Assembly (NCBI GenBank): GCA_938014215.1
Contig: CALLRW010000001.1
Coordinates: 62,001 to 126,000, forward strand
DNA: 64,000 nt
Direction of reading: 5' to 3'
DNA from: an uncultured Alistipes sp.
GTDB taxonomy: Bacteria; Bacteroidota; Bacteroidia; Bacteroidales; Rikenellaceae
How positions within the stretch are numbered: position 1 is the stretch's first letter; each line of letters opens with the position of its first letter. The notes beneath the pieces were generated by a model that searched no databases, was not told the DNA's origin, and worked only from the letters and a program-made list of their open reading frames with translations. The position numbers were made by a program, and so were the translations under genes. Below are positions 10,453 through 18,385 of the stretch, piece by piece.

Positions 10453-12123
10453 TCAGTATTTGAACGAACTACCGCCGATGAACTCGCGCAGGATCGACGT
10501 CGGCGGAATCTCGTCGGGCGGGATCGGAATGAAGTTGTCGAGGAACTTCAGCATGCGCCGCGCCTCGTCGAACTCCGGCACCGTGTCGGGCACCTCGCGC
10601 AGGATCTTCTCGGCGAAGGGCCGCAGCACCGAGATCTCGTAGAAGAGCGACGAGTTGAGCATTACGTCGGCATTCTCCTGATAGGGGAAGATGTGACGCT
10701 CCTCGCCGCGGCGCACCGAGGCCCATCGCGAAAGAGTCTGCAGGGCATCGGCTCCGCGCTGCTTGTAGTCGCGCGTCAGGCGGCGCAGCAGACGGTTGTC
10801 CGTCGTGGCGATGCGCGAGAGGTTGTCCATCGCCACCGACGTGAAGCACGAGATGTAGATGCGGAACTTCTTCGAATCGGGAATCGAGGGGGTCAGCCGC
10901 GGATTGAGCCCGTGGATCCCCTCGATGATGAGGATTGACCGCTCGTCGAGCGTCAGCGGCGTGCCGTGCTGCGTGCGGCGCCCCGTGATGAAGTCGTAGC
11001 GCGGAATGTCGACGCTCTCGCCCGCCATCAGCCGCCGCAGGTGGTCGTTGAACAGCTTGAGGTCGATCGCCTCCAGCGCCTCGTAGTCGTATTCGCCGTT
11101 TTCGTCGCGCGGGGTCTTTTCGCGGTCGACGAAGTAGTCGTCCAGGGAGATCATCACCGGGCGCAGCCCCAGCACGCCCAGCTGGATGCCGAGTCGTTTG
11201 GCCGAGGTGGTCTTGCCGCTCGACGAGGGGCCCGAGATCAGCACCATGCGGATGCCGCGTTCGACGTTGGCGCGGTAGATCGTGTCGGCCACCTCGGCGA
11301 ATTTCCGCTCGTGGAACGCCTCGGCCATCTTGATCATGCCGCCGGCATCGCCTGCCAGCGTGCGGGCGTTGACCGCCCCGATCGTCGGCACGCCCATCAG
11401 CGTCACCCACGACTGGTACTCCTGGAAGATCGAGAACATCTTCTCCTGCTGGACGTTCTTGTTCAGATGGTCGGGGTCCGTGCGCAGCGGCAGCGCCAGG
11501 TAGAAGCCGTTGTAGTAGGGCTCGATGTCGAACAGGTGGAGGTAGCCCGTCGAGGGGGCCAGCGATCCGTAGAAGTAGCCCACCGTGTCGTCGAGCGTGT
11601 AGAGGTCGCTGTAGAGGCGCGGCCGCGTGTCGAGGAGTTCGATCTTGTCGGTGAATCCCTCCTCGGCGTAGCGGGCGCGGACCTCGGTGGTGAGCATCCG
11701 CTGCCGTTCGATCGGCAGGTCGCGCCGCACCAGTTCGAGCATGCGGTCGCGCAGCCGATCGGTCTCCGCCGTCGAGAACTCGTCGATCCCCTCGATTTCG
11801 CAGTAGAAGCCGCTCTGACCCATCGAGTGGCGGATGTGGAGCCGCTGCCCCGGGTAGAGGTTCTTGACGGCCTTCTGCAGCAGGAACCACGCCGTGCGCT
11901 GGTAGACGCGGATGCCGGCAAACGACGTGATGTCGACGAAGCAGATCGTGACGGGGCGGTAGACGCGGTAGTCGAGCTCCTTGACGCGGTTGTTGACAAA
12001 GGCGGCCAGGAAGGGGTATTTCCCCGGTGTCAGCCGGCGGGCGATCTCCCGCAGCGGGGTCCCCATCTCCACGGAGAGTTTCCCGCCGAGATTTTCGCAG
12101 ATGATCTGAATGGTATCGTTCAT
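10453..12123 (-). CDS. Nucleoside (uridine-type) kinase with N-terminal TGS/tRNA-synthetase-like region
   Basis: 556 residues from the ATG at 12123 (MNDTIQIICENLGGK). The N-terminal 60 residues resemble a TGS domain and the next 200 the second domain of threonyl/alanyl-tRNA synthetases, with HSMGQSGFYCEIEG. The C-terminal half is a P-loop phosphoribulokinase/uridine-kinase domain with GPSSSGKTTSAKRL. This fusion is common in Bacteroidetes and Firmicutes and is annotated as nucleoside kinase. Phosphorylation of uridine/cytidine is known for the single-domain relatives only. The role of the tRNA-synthetase-like part is unknown. Confidence 0.85.
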   Translation of the reverse strand: MNDTIQIICENLGGKLSVEMGTPLREIARRLTPGKYPFLAAFVNNRVKELDYRVYRPVTICFVDITSFAGIRVYQRTAWFLLQKAVKNLYPGQRLHIRHSMGQSGFYCEIEGIDEFSTAETDRLRDRMLELVRRDLPIERQRMLTTEVRARYAEEGFTDKIELLDTRPRLYSDLYTLDDTVGYFYGSLAPSTGYLHLFDIEPYYNGFYLALPLRTDPDHLNKNVQQEKMFSIFQEYQSWVTLMGVPTIGAVNARTLAGDAGGMIKMAEAFHERKFAEVADTIYRANVERGIRMVLISGPSSSGKTTSAKRLGIQLGVLGLRPVMISLDDYFVDREKTPRDENGEYDYEALEAIDLKLFNDHLRRLMAGESVDIPRYDFITGRRTQHGTPLTLDERSILIIEGIHGLNPRLTPSIPDSKKFRIYISCFTSVAMDNLSRIATTDNRLLRRLTRDYKQRGADALQTLSRWASVRRGEERHIFPYQENADVMLNSSLFYEISVLRPFAEKILREVPDTVPEFDEARRMLKFLDNFIPIPPDEIPPTSILREFIGGSSFKY

Positions 12124-12147
12124 CGAAAGAATTTTAGCTGTGTCGGA

Positions 12148-12177
12148 TTTCAAAGATAAGAATAATTTGTACTTTTG
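12148..12177 (+). promoter_or_regulatory. Promoter of the 5'-nucleotidase-type gene
   Basis: Weak TTTC (12148-12151), 18 bp, TACTTTTG (12170-12177). It is interleaved with the minus-strand promoter, so the two genes may compete for polymerase. Confidence 0.5.
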
Positions 12178-12181
12178 GCAA
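12151..12181 (-). promoter_or_regulatory. Promoter of the nucleoside kinase gene
   Basis: Minus strand TTG (12179-12181), 20 bp, TATCTTTG (12151-12158). It overlaps the divergent plus-strand promoter. Confidence 0.55.
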
Positions 12182-12215
12182 CCGATTGCCTGAAATGACA
12201 ATAAATCACGAGTAT

Positions 12216-13655
12216 ATGAAGAAGAGACGCTTCGGTTGGGGGCTTCTGCTGCCCCTTGTCGCGATGATGGCGGCCTGCTCGCCCCGCGAAACGACCCTTG
12301 TCGTGCTGTCGACCAACGACATGCACGCCCGCATTCAGAACTTCCCGCGCCTGGCGGCCGCCGTCGAGGCGTGCCGCGATACGGTCTGCACGGTGCTGGT
12401 CGATGCCGGCGACCGCTGGACCGGAAACGCCTATGTCGACCGGGCGCCCGTCCCCGGACTGCCGGTCATCGCGCTGATGAACCGCCTCGGCTACGACGCC
12501 GCCACGCTCGGCAACCACGAGTTCGACTTCGGACAGGCCTACCTCGGCCGCATGATCGACAGCATGGATTTTCCGGTCGTCTGCGCCAACGTCGTGAGCG
12601 ATACGTGCACCTTCCCGCAGCTGCCGCCGTCGGTGGTGATCGAGCGCGAGGGGGTCCGCATCGGTCTGGTCGGCGTGGTGACCAACTACGAGGGGCCGGG
12701 CCATCCGGCCGGGAATGCCGCCAGCTTCGCGGGGCTCCGCTTCCCCGATCCGCAGCAGGCGGCGCGCCGCTGTGCCGAAGAGCTGCGGCCGAAGGTCGAC
12801 CTGCTGATCCTGGTCTCGCACATGGGCGATGACCGCGATGCGGAGCTGCTCGCCTCGGAAACGCGTTACGACCTGGTGATCGGCGGCCACACCCACGAGC
12901 TGCGCGACACGCTCGTCAACGGCACGCTGCTGACGCAGACCGGCAAGAATCTCGCCAATATCGGAGCGGCGGTCGTGCGGCTGCGCGGCGGCAAGGTGAC
13001 AGGCGTCGACTACCGCATCATCCCGCTCGAGGGGTATGAACCCGATCCGCAGTACGAGGCCGAGGTCGACCGCTACTATGCCGATCCGGAGCTGAACCGT
13101 CCCGTCGGGGAGTTTGCCCGTGCCGCCGATGCGTGGGGTGTGGCCAACTGGATGGTGCGGGCCGTGACCGACGAGGAGGATGCCGAGGTGGGATTCTACC
13201 ACATCGGCGGCGTGCGGCTGGATTCGATCCCGGCGGGCGGCATGAGTACGGCGCGGATCTTCGATCTGGAGCCCTTCGGCAGCCGGGTGGCCGTGGCGCG
13301 GATGACGCCGGCCGACATGCGGCGCATGATTCTGGCGAAGTACAACGACACGCAGAACCGCAAGGAGTCGCACCGCATCGACCTCATCTCGACGACCCCC
13401 TACACCATCATCACCAATGCGGCCGACAGTGCCCTCGACGTGCGCTTCCCGAAGCTGCGCGAGGGGCGCAGCTACCGCGTGGCGCTGAGCGACTACGTCT
13501 TCAAGAACTACCACGAACTGAACTGCACCGAGGGGCGGATTACCGATACGAAGGTGACCGACGTGCTGTTGGAGGAGCTCGAGGAGCACTCGCCGCTCGA
13601 GCCCGACAACCGTCCCCTGCAGCGCATCGCCCGCCCCGTGACGGAACTGCGCTGA
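12216..13655 (+). CDS. Metallophosphatase/5'-nucleotidase lipoprotein (UshA-like)
   Basis: 479 residues from the ATG at 12216 (MKKRRFGWGLLLPLV), chosen because it opens a lipoprotein signal with lipobox MAACS. The metallophosphatase motifs are STNDMHAR near the N-terminus, DAGDRW, LGNHEFDF and GGHTHEL, ligating two metals. The C-terminal domain (SRVAVARMTPADMRRMI, then FPKLREGRSYRVALSDY) is the substrate-specificity domain of 5'-nucleotidases. Likely role: hydrolysis of nucleotides in the periplasm or on the outer membrane to release nucleosides. Its divergent partner is a nucleoside kinase, which makes a salvage link attractive but unproven. Confidence 0.9.
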   Translation: MKKRRFGWGLLLPLVAMMAACSPRETTLVVLSTNDMHARIQNFPRLAAAVEACRDTVCTVLVDAGDRWTGNAYVDRAPVPGLPVIALMNRLGYDAATLGNHEFDFGQAYLGRMIDSMDFPVVCANVVSDTCTFPQLPPSVVIEREGVRIGLVGVVTNYEGPGHPAGNAASFAGLRFPDPQQAARRCAEELRPKVDLLILVSHMGDDRDAELLASETRYDLVIGGHTHELRDTLVNGTLLTQTGKNLANIGAAVVRLRGGKVTGVDYRIIPLEGYEPDPQYEAEVDRYYADPELNRPVGEFARAADAWGVANWMVRAVTDEEDAEVGFYHIGGVRLDSIPAGGMSTARIFDLEPFGSRVAVARMTPADMRRMILAKYNDTQNRKESHRIDLISTTPYTIITNAADSALDVRFPKLREGRSYRVALSDYVFKNYHELNCTEGRITDTKVTDVLLEELEEHSPLEPDNRPLQRIARPVTELR

Positions 13656-13728
13656 CGGCGTGCGGCGGCTTCGGCGCCCGGCCGGAGAACGGCATGTGGG
13701 GCTAAACGGCTGAAAATCGGTCGAAAAA

Positions 13729-13759
13729 TTTGATTTCCAGCGAAAAAGATGTACCTTTG
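13729..13759 (+). promoter_or_regulatory. Promoter of rpsA
   Basis: TTTG (13729-13732), 19 bp, TACCTTTG (13752-13759), a consensus Bacteroidetes promoter, followed by a leader of about 90 nt before the rpsA ATG. Confidence 0.7.
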
Positions 13760-13855
13760 CAGTCCCGCGTGCGCGTGAAAGGCGCGTTACGACGGGTTAC
13801 GAACTTAATTATTAACCATTTAACGAGCGATTGTATCGCAAAAACAATTTCCAAC

Positions 13856-15670
13856 ATGGAAGAAGTAAAGAAAGTCGCAAACGAGAATTTCGACTGGAAC
13901 GCCTTTGAAAACGACTCGGCCGTTTACGACCAGGACAAGGCCCAGATCACCGAGGCCTATGACAAGACGCTTTCGAACGTCAACGTCGGCGAAGTGGTCG
14001 AGGGTACCGTTACCGGCATCACCAAGCGTGAGGTGATGGTCAATATCGGCTACAAGAGCGAGGGCGTTATCCCCGTCTCGGAGTTCCGTTACAACCCCGA
14101 TCTGAAGGTGGGCGACAAGGTGGAGGTCTACGTCGAGTCGGCCGAGGACAAGAACGGCCAGCTGGCTCTCTCCCACAAGAAGGCCCGTCAGCTCAAGTCG
14201 TGGGATCGCGTCAACGAGGCTCTCGAGAAGGACGAGATCATCAAGGGTTACATCAAGTGCCGTACGAAGGGCGGTATGATTGTCGACGTATTCGGCATCG
14301 AGGCCTTCCTCCCCGGCTCGCAGATCGATGTCAAGCCCATCCGCGACTATGACGTATATGTCGACAAGACCATGGAGTTCAAGGTTGTCAAGATCAACCA
14401 GGAGTTCCGCAACGTCGTCGTTTCGCACAAGGCCCTCATCGAGGCCGAACTCGAGGCTCAGAAGCAGGTTATCATGTCGAAGCTCGAGAAGGGCCAGATC
14501 CTCGAGGGTACCGTCAAGAACATCACCTCCTACGGCGTATTCGTCGACCTGGGCGGCGTAGACGGTCTGATCCACATCACCGACCTCTCGTGGGGCCGCG
14601 TAAACCGTCCCGAGGAGATCGTTTCGCTCGATCAGAAGATCAACGTCGTGATCCTCGACTTCGACGAGGCCAAGAAGCGTATCGCTCTGGGTCTGAAGCA
14701 GCTTACCCCGCATCCGTGGGAGGCTCTCGATCCCAACCTCAAGGTTGGTGACAAGGTCAAGGGCCGCGTGGTCGTTATGGCCGATTACGGTGCCTTCGTC
14801 GAGATCGCTCCCGGCGTGGAGGGTCTGATCCACGTCTCGGAGATGTCCTGGAGCCAGCACCTGCGTTCGGCTCAGGAGTTCATGAAGGTCGGCGACGAGG
14901 TTGAGGCCGTCATCCTGACCCTCGACCGCGAGGAGCGCAAGATGTCGCTCGGCATCAAGCAGCTCACCCCCGATCCCTGGGAGAACATCGAAACCAAATA
15001 CCCTGTCGGAACCCGTACGATGGCCAAGGTGCGCAACTTCACCAACTTCGGCGTATTCGTAGAGATCGAGGAGGGTATCGACGGTCTGATCCACATCTCG
15101 GATCTCAGCTGGACCAAGAAGATCAAGCACCCGGGCGAGTTCACGCAGGTAGGTGCCGACATCGAGGTCGTTGTCCTGGAGATCGACAAGGAGAACCGTC
15201 GTCTCTCGCTGGGCCACAAGCAGCTCGAGGAGAACCCCTGGAACGAGTTCGAGCATCAGTTCCCCGTTGACAGCATCCACGAGGGTACGATCACCGAGAT
15301 GACCGAGAAGGGCGCCGTTGTCGCTCTGGGCGAGAATGTCGAGGGCTTCTGCCCGTCGCGTCAGCTCGTCAAGGAGGACGGCACGACCCCGAAGGTGGGC
15401 GACAAGCTCAACTTCAAGGTTATCGAGTTCTCGAAGGCTACCAAGCGCATCACCCTCTCGCACCTGCGTACGTACGATGATGCCCGCAAGGAGGCTGTTG
15501 CCGCCGAGAAAGCTGAGAAGCGTGCCGCTGCCGACGCTACGAAGTCGACCGTCAAGAAGATCAACGCCTCGGTCGAGAAGACCACGCTGGGTGACATCGC
15601 CGGTCTGGCTGCTCTGAAGAGCGCCATGGAGGCTGCCGCCAAGAAGGAGGCCAAGGAGAGCGAGGAGTAG
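13856..15670 (+). CDS. rpsA: 30S ribosomal protein S1
   Basis: 604 residues, six S1 RNA-binding domains, with the repeated signature G-x-F-V-x-(L/I)-x-x-x-(V/I)-x-G-L-I-H seen at SYGVFVDLGGVDGLIH, DYGAFVEIAPGVEGLIH and NFGVFVEIEEGIDGLIH. The start MEEVKKVANENFD is used because the upstream frame runs through the promoter. The C-terminus is Ala/Lys/Glu-rich. S1 unwinds and presents mRNA to the 30S subunit and is important in Bacteroidetes, where Shine-Dalgarno sequences are rare. Synonymous choices are strongly biased (many GGT, CGT and AAG codons), as expected for very high expression. Confidence 0.97.
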   Translation: MEEVKKVANENFDWNAFENDSAVYDQDKAQITEAYDKTLSNVNVGEVVEGTVTGITKREVMVNIGYKSEGVIPVSEFRYNPDLKVGDKVEVYVESAEDKNGQLALSHKKARQLKSWDRVNEALEKDEIIKGYIKCRTKGGMIVDVFGIEAFLPGSQIDVKPIRDYDVYVDKTMEFKVVKINQEFRNVVVSHKALIEAELEAQKQVIMSKLEKGQILEGTVKNITSYGVFVDLGGVDGLIHITDLSWGRVNRPEEIVSLDQKINVVILDFDEAKKRIALGLKQLTPHPWEALDPNLKVGDKVKGRVVVMADYGAFVEIAPGVEGLIHVSEMSWSQHLRSAQEFMKVGDEVEAVILTLDREERKMSLGIKQLTPDPWENIETKYPVGTRTMAKVRNFTNFGVFVEIEEGIDGLIHISDLSWTKKIKHPGEFTQVGADIEVVVLEIDKENRRLSLGHKQLEENPWNEFEHQFPVDSIHEGTITEMTEKGAVVALGENVEGFCPSRQLVKEDGTTPKVGDKLNFKVIEFSKATKRITLSHLRTYDDARKEAVAAEKAEKRAAADATKSTVKKINASVEKTTLGDIAGLAALKSAMEAAAKKEAKESEE

Positions 15671-15696
15671 TCCCGCCATCCATCGATTGATATGTG

Positions 15697-15732
15697 GCGC
15701 CCGCCCGGGAAACCCGGACGGGCGCTTTTTTT
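15697..15732 (+). terminator. Terminator of rpsA
   Basis: GCGCCCG-x-CCGGG, loop AAA, CCCGG-x-CGGGCGC, then a run of seven T, about 27 bp after the stop. Confidence 0.85.
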
Positions 15733-15818
15733 GCAGACTTTGCGACGGTCGGGTACGATGAAGCCCTCCTGCAACGTTCTATCTGCAGACGTCGTTTTGT
15801 AAACTAAGAGTCAAACTT

Positions 15819-16442
15819 ATGAAATATGCTCTTTCTGTTGTCGGATTGTGGTTGGTGATGTGCGGATGCGGTCTGTTCGGTTGCCTTCCGATTCGGGCCG
15901 CGGCGGCTGAGCAACAGCCCGTTCCGCAGTATTCACGCTGGCCGATGGGGTACGTGAAGGATGATTGGAGGGTCTGGTTCCGGGGACGCGAACTGCACGA
16001 TGTATCGGCCAGTACGTTTGTCGATCTTGGCGGTGACTACGGCAAGGATGCCTGGCGGGTCTTTTTCGCCGGGGAGGAGATTCGTGATGCCGCGGCTTCG
16101 TCGTTCGAGGTGCTCGGCAACGGCTATGCGCGCGATGCGTGGCGCGTCTATTTCTGCGGATCGGCGGTCGAGGGAGCCGCCGTTCAGTCATTCTCCCTCC
16201 TGCGCGACGGTTATGCACGGGATGCCTGGACGGTCTTCTGGGCCGGACAGCCGCTCAGGGAGGCTTCGGTCTCTTCGTTCGAGGAGCTTGCGGACGGGTA
16301 TGCCCGCGATGCGTGGACGGTCTTCTGGTGCGGCGAGCCTCTCGAAGGGGCCGATGCCGCTTCATTCGAGGTCCTCGGCCGCGGTTATGCCCGCGATGCG
16401 TGGGGACGCTGGTTCCGCGGTCAGCGGATCAGCTCCCGGTGA
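15819..16442 (+). CDS. Secreted DKNYY-type repeat protein
   Basis: 207 residues. The hydrophobic N-terminus (about 1-30, with Cys15, Cys17 and Cys22) looks like a signal peptide and may be a lipoprotein signal. The rest is six tandem units of about 29 residues with the pattern GYARDAWRVYFCG, then a variable segment, then SFEVL, which matches the DKNYY repeat family of Bacteroidetes and relatives. No catalytic motif is evident. The units are also similar at DNA level, so copy number may vary between strains. Adhesive or binding function is only a guess. It stands alone between rpsA and a long spacer. Confidence 0.75.
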   Translation: MKYALSVVGLWLVMCGCGLFGCLPIRAAAAEQQPVPQYSRWPMGYVKDDWRVWFRGRELHDVSASTFVDLGGDYGKDAWRVFFAGEEIRDAAASSFEVLGNGYARDAWRVYFCGSAVEGAAVQSFSLLRDGYARDAWTVFWAGQPLREASVSSFEELADGYARDAWTVFWCGEPLEGADAASFEVLGRGYARDAWGRWFRGQRISSR

Positions 16443-16492
16443 CGCCGGCTTTTCCCGCTGCTGCACGGTGGCAATTGGTTGCAGCGCCGGGG

Positions 16493-16534
16493 TTCGTAGA
16501 GATCCTGCAGCGCCTCGACGGGCAGTTTCGCCGA
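16493..16534. repeat. 42-bp exact copy of an internal thiL segment
   Basis: These 42 bases are identical, in the same orientation, to 19073-19114 inside thiL, 2580 bp away. The flanks on both sides do not match, so the edges are sharp. The copy lies 51-92 bp after the DKNYY gene stop, in a spacer without a gene. Confidence 0.95.
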
Positions 16535-16715
16535 ATGGTCGCCCCGTCATGGGCGGTCACGGACGGAGCGAATCGGCGTTTGTGGTCGGTTGGCACGCGA
16601 AGATCGGGATTGCCATTCGTGATTGGTTGCAGTGGTTGGTTTGGGGCCCCGTCTGCAATCCGTCTGTAAGGTCGGCGGGTCGGGTATCGGGACAAGTCGG
16701 TCTGGATTGTCAGGT

Positions 16716-16750
16716 CAGTCTGGGCAGTCTGGGCAGTCTGGACGGTCTGC
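16716..16750. repeat. 9-bp tandem repeat
   Basis: Three near-exact head-to-tail copies of CAGTCTGGG (16716, 16725, 16734) plus a degenerate fourth. No gene overlaps it. Confidence 0.85.
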
Positions 16751-16808
16751 AGCTCCGGCCGAATTTATCGGGTGCGGGATTTTGGCAGCAGGCGCGTGCG
16801 GTTTTGAA

Positions 16809-16958
16809 TGTTAATAACTCCGAAAATTGTTGATAACCCTGTTGAAAACGGGTTGAAAAACCGGGCCGGTTCTCCACAGCGCTTGTTGATAACTGATATT
16901 TGCCGACTCTGAAGGGTTCGGTTGACGCTGCAGATCAACCGGTTGCCATTGTTAATAA
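16809..16958. other. Cluster of DnaA-box-like nonamers (candidate origin or DnaA-binding site)
   Basis: Relative to TGTGGATAA, near-matches in one orientation are TGTTGATAA at 16828 and 16884, TGTTGAAAA at 16840, GGTTGAAAA at 16851, TGTTAATAA at 16809 and 16950, and TGTGGAGAA read on the minus strand at 16870-16878. Seven near-sites in 150 bp of AT-richer DNA is unusual for this GC-rich sequence. The rest of the 16443-17012 spacer holds only the repeats and terminator listed separately. Gene orientations nearby converge on the site, which does not favour an origin. Confidence 0.4.
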
Positions 16959-16993
16959 AAAACAGGGAGGATTCCATCGGAATCCTCCCTGTT
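16955..16993 (-). terminator. Terminator of the rpsF-rpsR-rplI operon
   Basis: A 15-bp perfect stem AACAGGGAGGATTCC / GGAATCCTCCCTGTT (16961-16975 and 16979-16993) with a 3-nt loop, followed on the minus strand by a T tract. Confidence 0.9.
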
Positions 16994-17012
16994 GCTTGTA
17001 TCGGGCGATCGA

Positions 17013-17453
17013 TTATTCAGCGGCCGAAACCGAGAACTTGATCGTAGCCTTGACCTCCTTGTGCAGGCGGGCCGTAGCCTCGTACTCGCCGACGGTCTTG
17101 ATGGGCTCGACAACGATCTGCTTGCGGTCGATCGTGATGCCTTTGGCGGCGAGAGCCTCAGCCAGGTCGGTAGCGGTAACCGTACCGAAGAGCTTGCCCT
17201 CCTCGGCCTTCATCGAGAGGCTGAGCGGCAGGTTGGCGATGGTCTCGGCCAGAGCCTGAGCGTCGGCCAGGATCTTGGCATCCTTGTGGGCGCGCTGCTT
17301 CAGATTCTCGGCCAGCACCTTCTTTGCCGAAGCCGTAGCGGCCTTGGCGAAGCCCTGGGGAATCAGGTAGTTGTTTGCGTAGCCGGGCTTAACGTTGACG
17401 ATGTCGTTGGCGTAGCCCAGGTTCTCCATATCTTTGATCAGAATTACCTCCAT
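17013..17453 (-). CDS. rplI: 50S ribosomal protein L9
   Basis: 146 residues. The N-terminal domain starts MEVILIKDMENLGYANDIV and contains PGYANNYLIPQGFA, the L9 signature, followed by the connecting helix and the C-terminal domain. It binds 23S rRNA domain V and restrains the ribosome during elongation. It is the last gene of rpsF-rpsR-rplI, 19 bp after rpsR. Length is typical. Confidence 0.97.
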   Translation of the reverse strand: MEVILIKDMENLGYANDIVNVKPGYANNYLIPQGFAKAATASAKKVLAENLKQRAHKDAKILADAQALAETIANLPLSLSMKAEEGKLFGTVTATDLAEALAAKGITIDRKQIVVEPIKTVGEYEATARLHKEVKATIKFSVSAAE

Positions 17454-17472
17454 GGTCTAGTCCTCCATTAAA

Positions 17473-17751
17473 TTATTTCATGCAATCGGTTACGAAGGGC
17501 AGGATAGCCAGGTGGCGTGCACGTTTCACGGCCTGGGCGACCTTCTTCTGGAACTTCTGCGAGGTTCCCGTCAGGCGGCGGGGCAGAATCTTGCCCTGCT
17601 CGTTGAGGAACTTCTTGAGGAACTCACCGTCCTTATAGTCTACATACTTGATGCCGAGCTTCTTGAAACGGCAGTATTTCTTCTTCTTAACGTCGACCGA
17701 TACGGGGTTGAGGTAACGGATTTCCGACTGAGCCTTGTTTTCCTGTGCCAT
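17473..17751 (-). CDS. rpsR: 30S ribosomal protein S18
   Basis: 92 residues with the S18 core [18 protein letters not shown] and [18 protein letters not shown], followed by [15 protein letters not shown]18 forms a heterodimer with S6 on the 30S platform, which fits its place directly after rpsF (3-bp gap) and before rplI. The N-terminal 20 residues are a short extension common in Bacteroidetes. Confidence 0.97.
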   Translation of the reverse strand: MAQENKAQSEIRYLNPVSVDVKKKKYCRFKKLGIKYVDYKDGEFLKKFLNEQGKILPRRLTGTSQKFQKKVAQAVKRARHLAILPFVTDCMK

Positions 17752-17754
17752 GGT

Positions 17755-18099
17755 TTACTCCTCCTGTTTGTTAGAAAGTTTTGCACGACGCTTCTCCGAG
17801 TACTCTACGGCGAACTTGTCCTGCTTGAAAGTCAAGAAACGGATCACGCGCTCGTCGCGGCGATACTGCGTTTCGAGGGTGTTGATGAGCGAGCCCTCAC
17901 CCGTGAACTCCATGAGGAAGTAGAAACCGGTGGTCTTCTTCTGGATCGGGTATGCGAGCTTGCGAAGGCCCCACGACTCCCGGTTCACAATCTGACCGCC
18001 GTTTTCGGTGATGACACCCTGGAATTTGTCAGCGACCTCCTGAACCTGAGCATCGGACAGAACCGGCGTGACAATGAAAACGGTTTCGTAATTGTTCAT
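17755..18099 (-). CDS. rpsF: 30S ribosomal protein S6
   Basis: 114 residues with [19 protein letters not shown] and the central [18 protein letters not shown] typical of S6. It binds S18 and 16S rRNA. First gene of the operon, preceded by a consensus promoter. No ssb gene lies between rpsF and rpsR, unlike in many Firmicutes. Confidence 0.97.
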   Translation of the reverse strand: MNNYETVFIVTPVLSDAQVQEVADKFQGVITENGGQIVNRESWGLRKLAYPIQKKTTGFYFLMEFTGEGSLINTLETQYRRDERVIRFLTFKQDKFAVEYSEKRRAKLSNKQEE

Positions 18100-18137
18100 A
18101 ATGCTTTTAATTAGTTGTTAGTCCCTTTTCGGGACCG

Positions 18138-18168
18138 CAAAGATAAGCATAATTTCCGCAAAAACAAA
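18138..18168 (-). promoter_or_regulatory. Promoter of rpsF-rpsR-rplI
   Basis: TTTG (18165-18168), 19 bp, TATCTTTG (18138-18145) on the minus strand. It gives a leader of about 35 nt. Confidence 0.7.
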
Positions 18169-18342
18169 AATATGCACTGATTTCGTGTGCGGTTTCCTGC
18201 GGGATCCGGGATCTGATCTTTCGCGACGGGGCCCTTTTCTCCCGTTCGACCATCGTCGTTCGGGTTCATCCTGGAGGCCTTGCAGATCTGCCTGTGTGTT
18301 TGGGGCGATCGGAAGCCGAAACGATGAATTGCGCCGCTTCTG

Positions 18343-18371
18343 AAAAAATCCCCCGATCTGATCGGGGGATT
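18343..18371 (-). terminator. Terminator of thiL
   Basis: Perfect stem AATCCCCCGAT (18347-18357) / ATCGGGGGATT (18361-18371), 3-nt loop, with a T tract on the minus strand, 15 bp from the thiL stop. Confidence 0.85.
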
Positions 18372-18385
18372 CTTGCGTCGATGGG

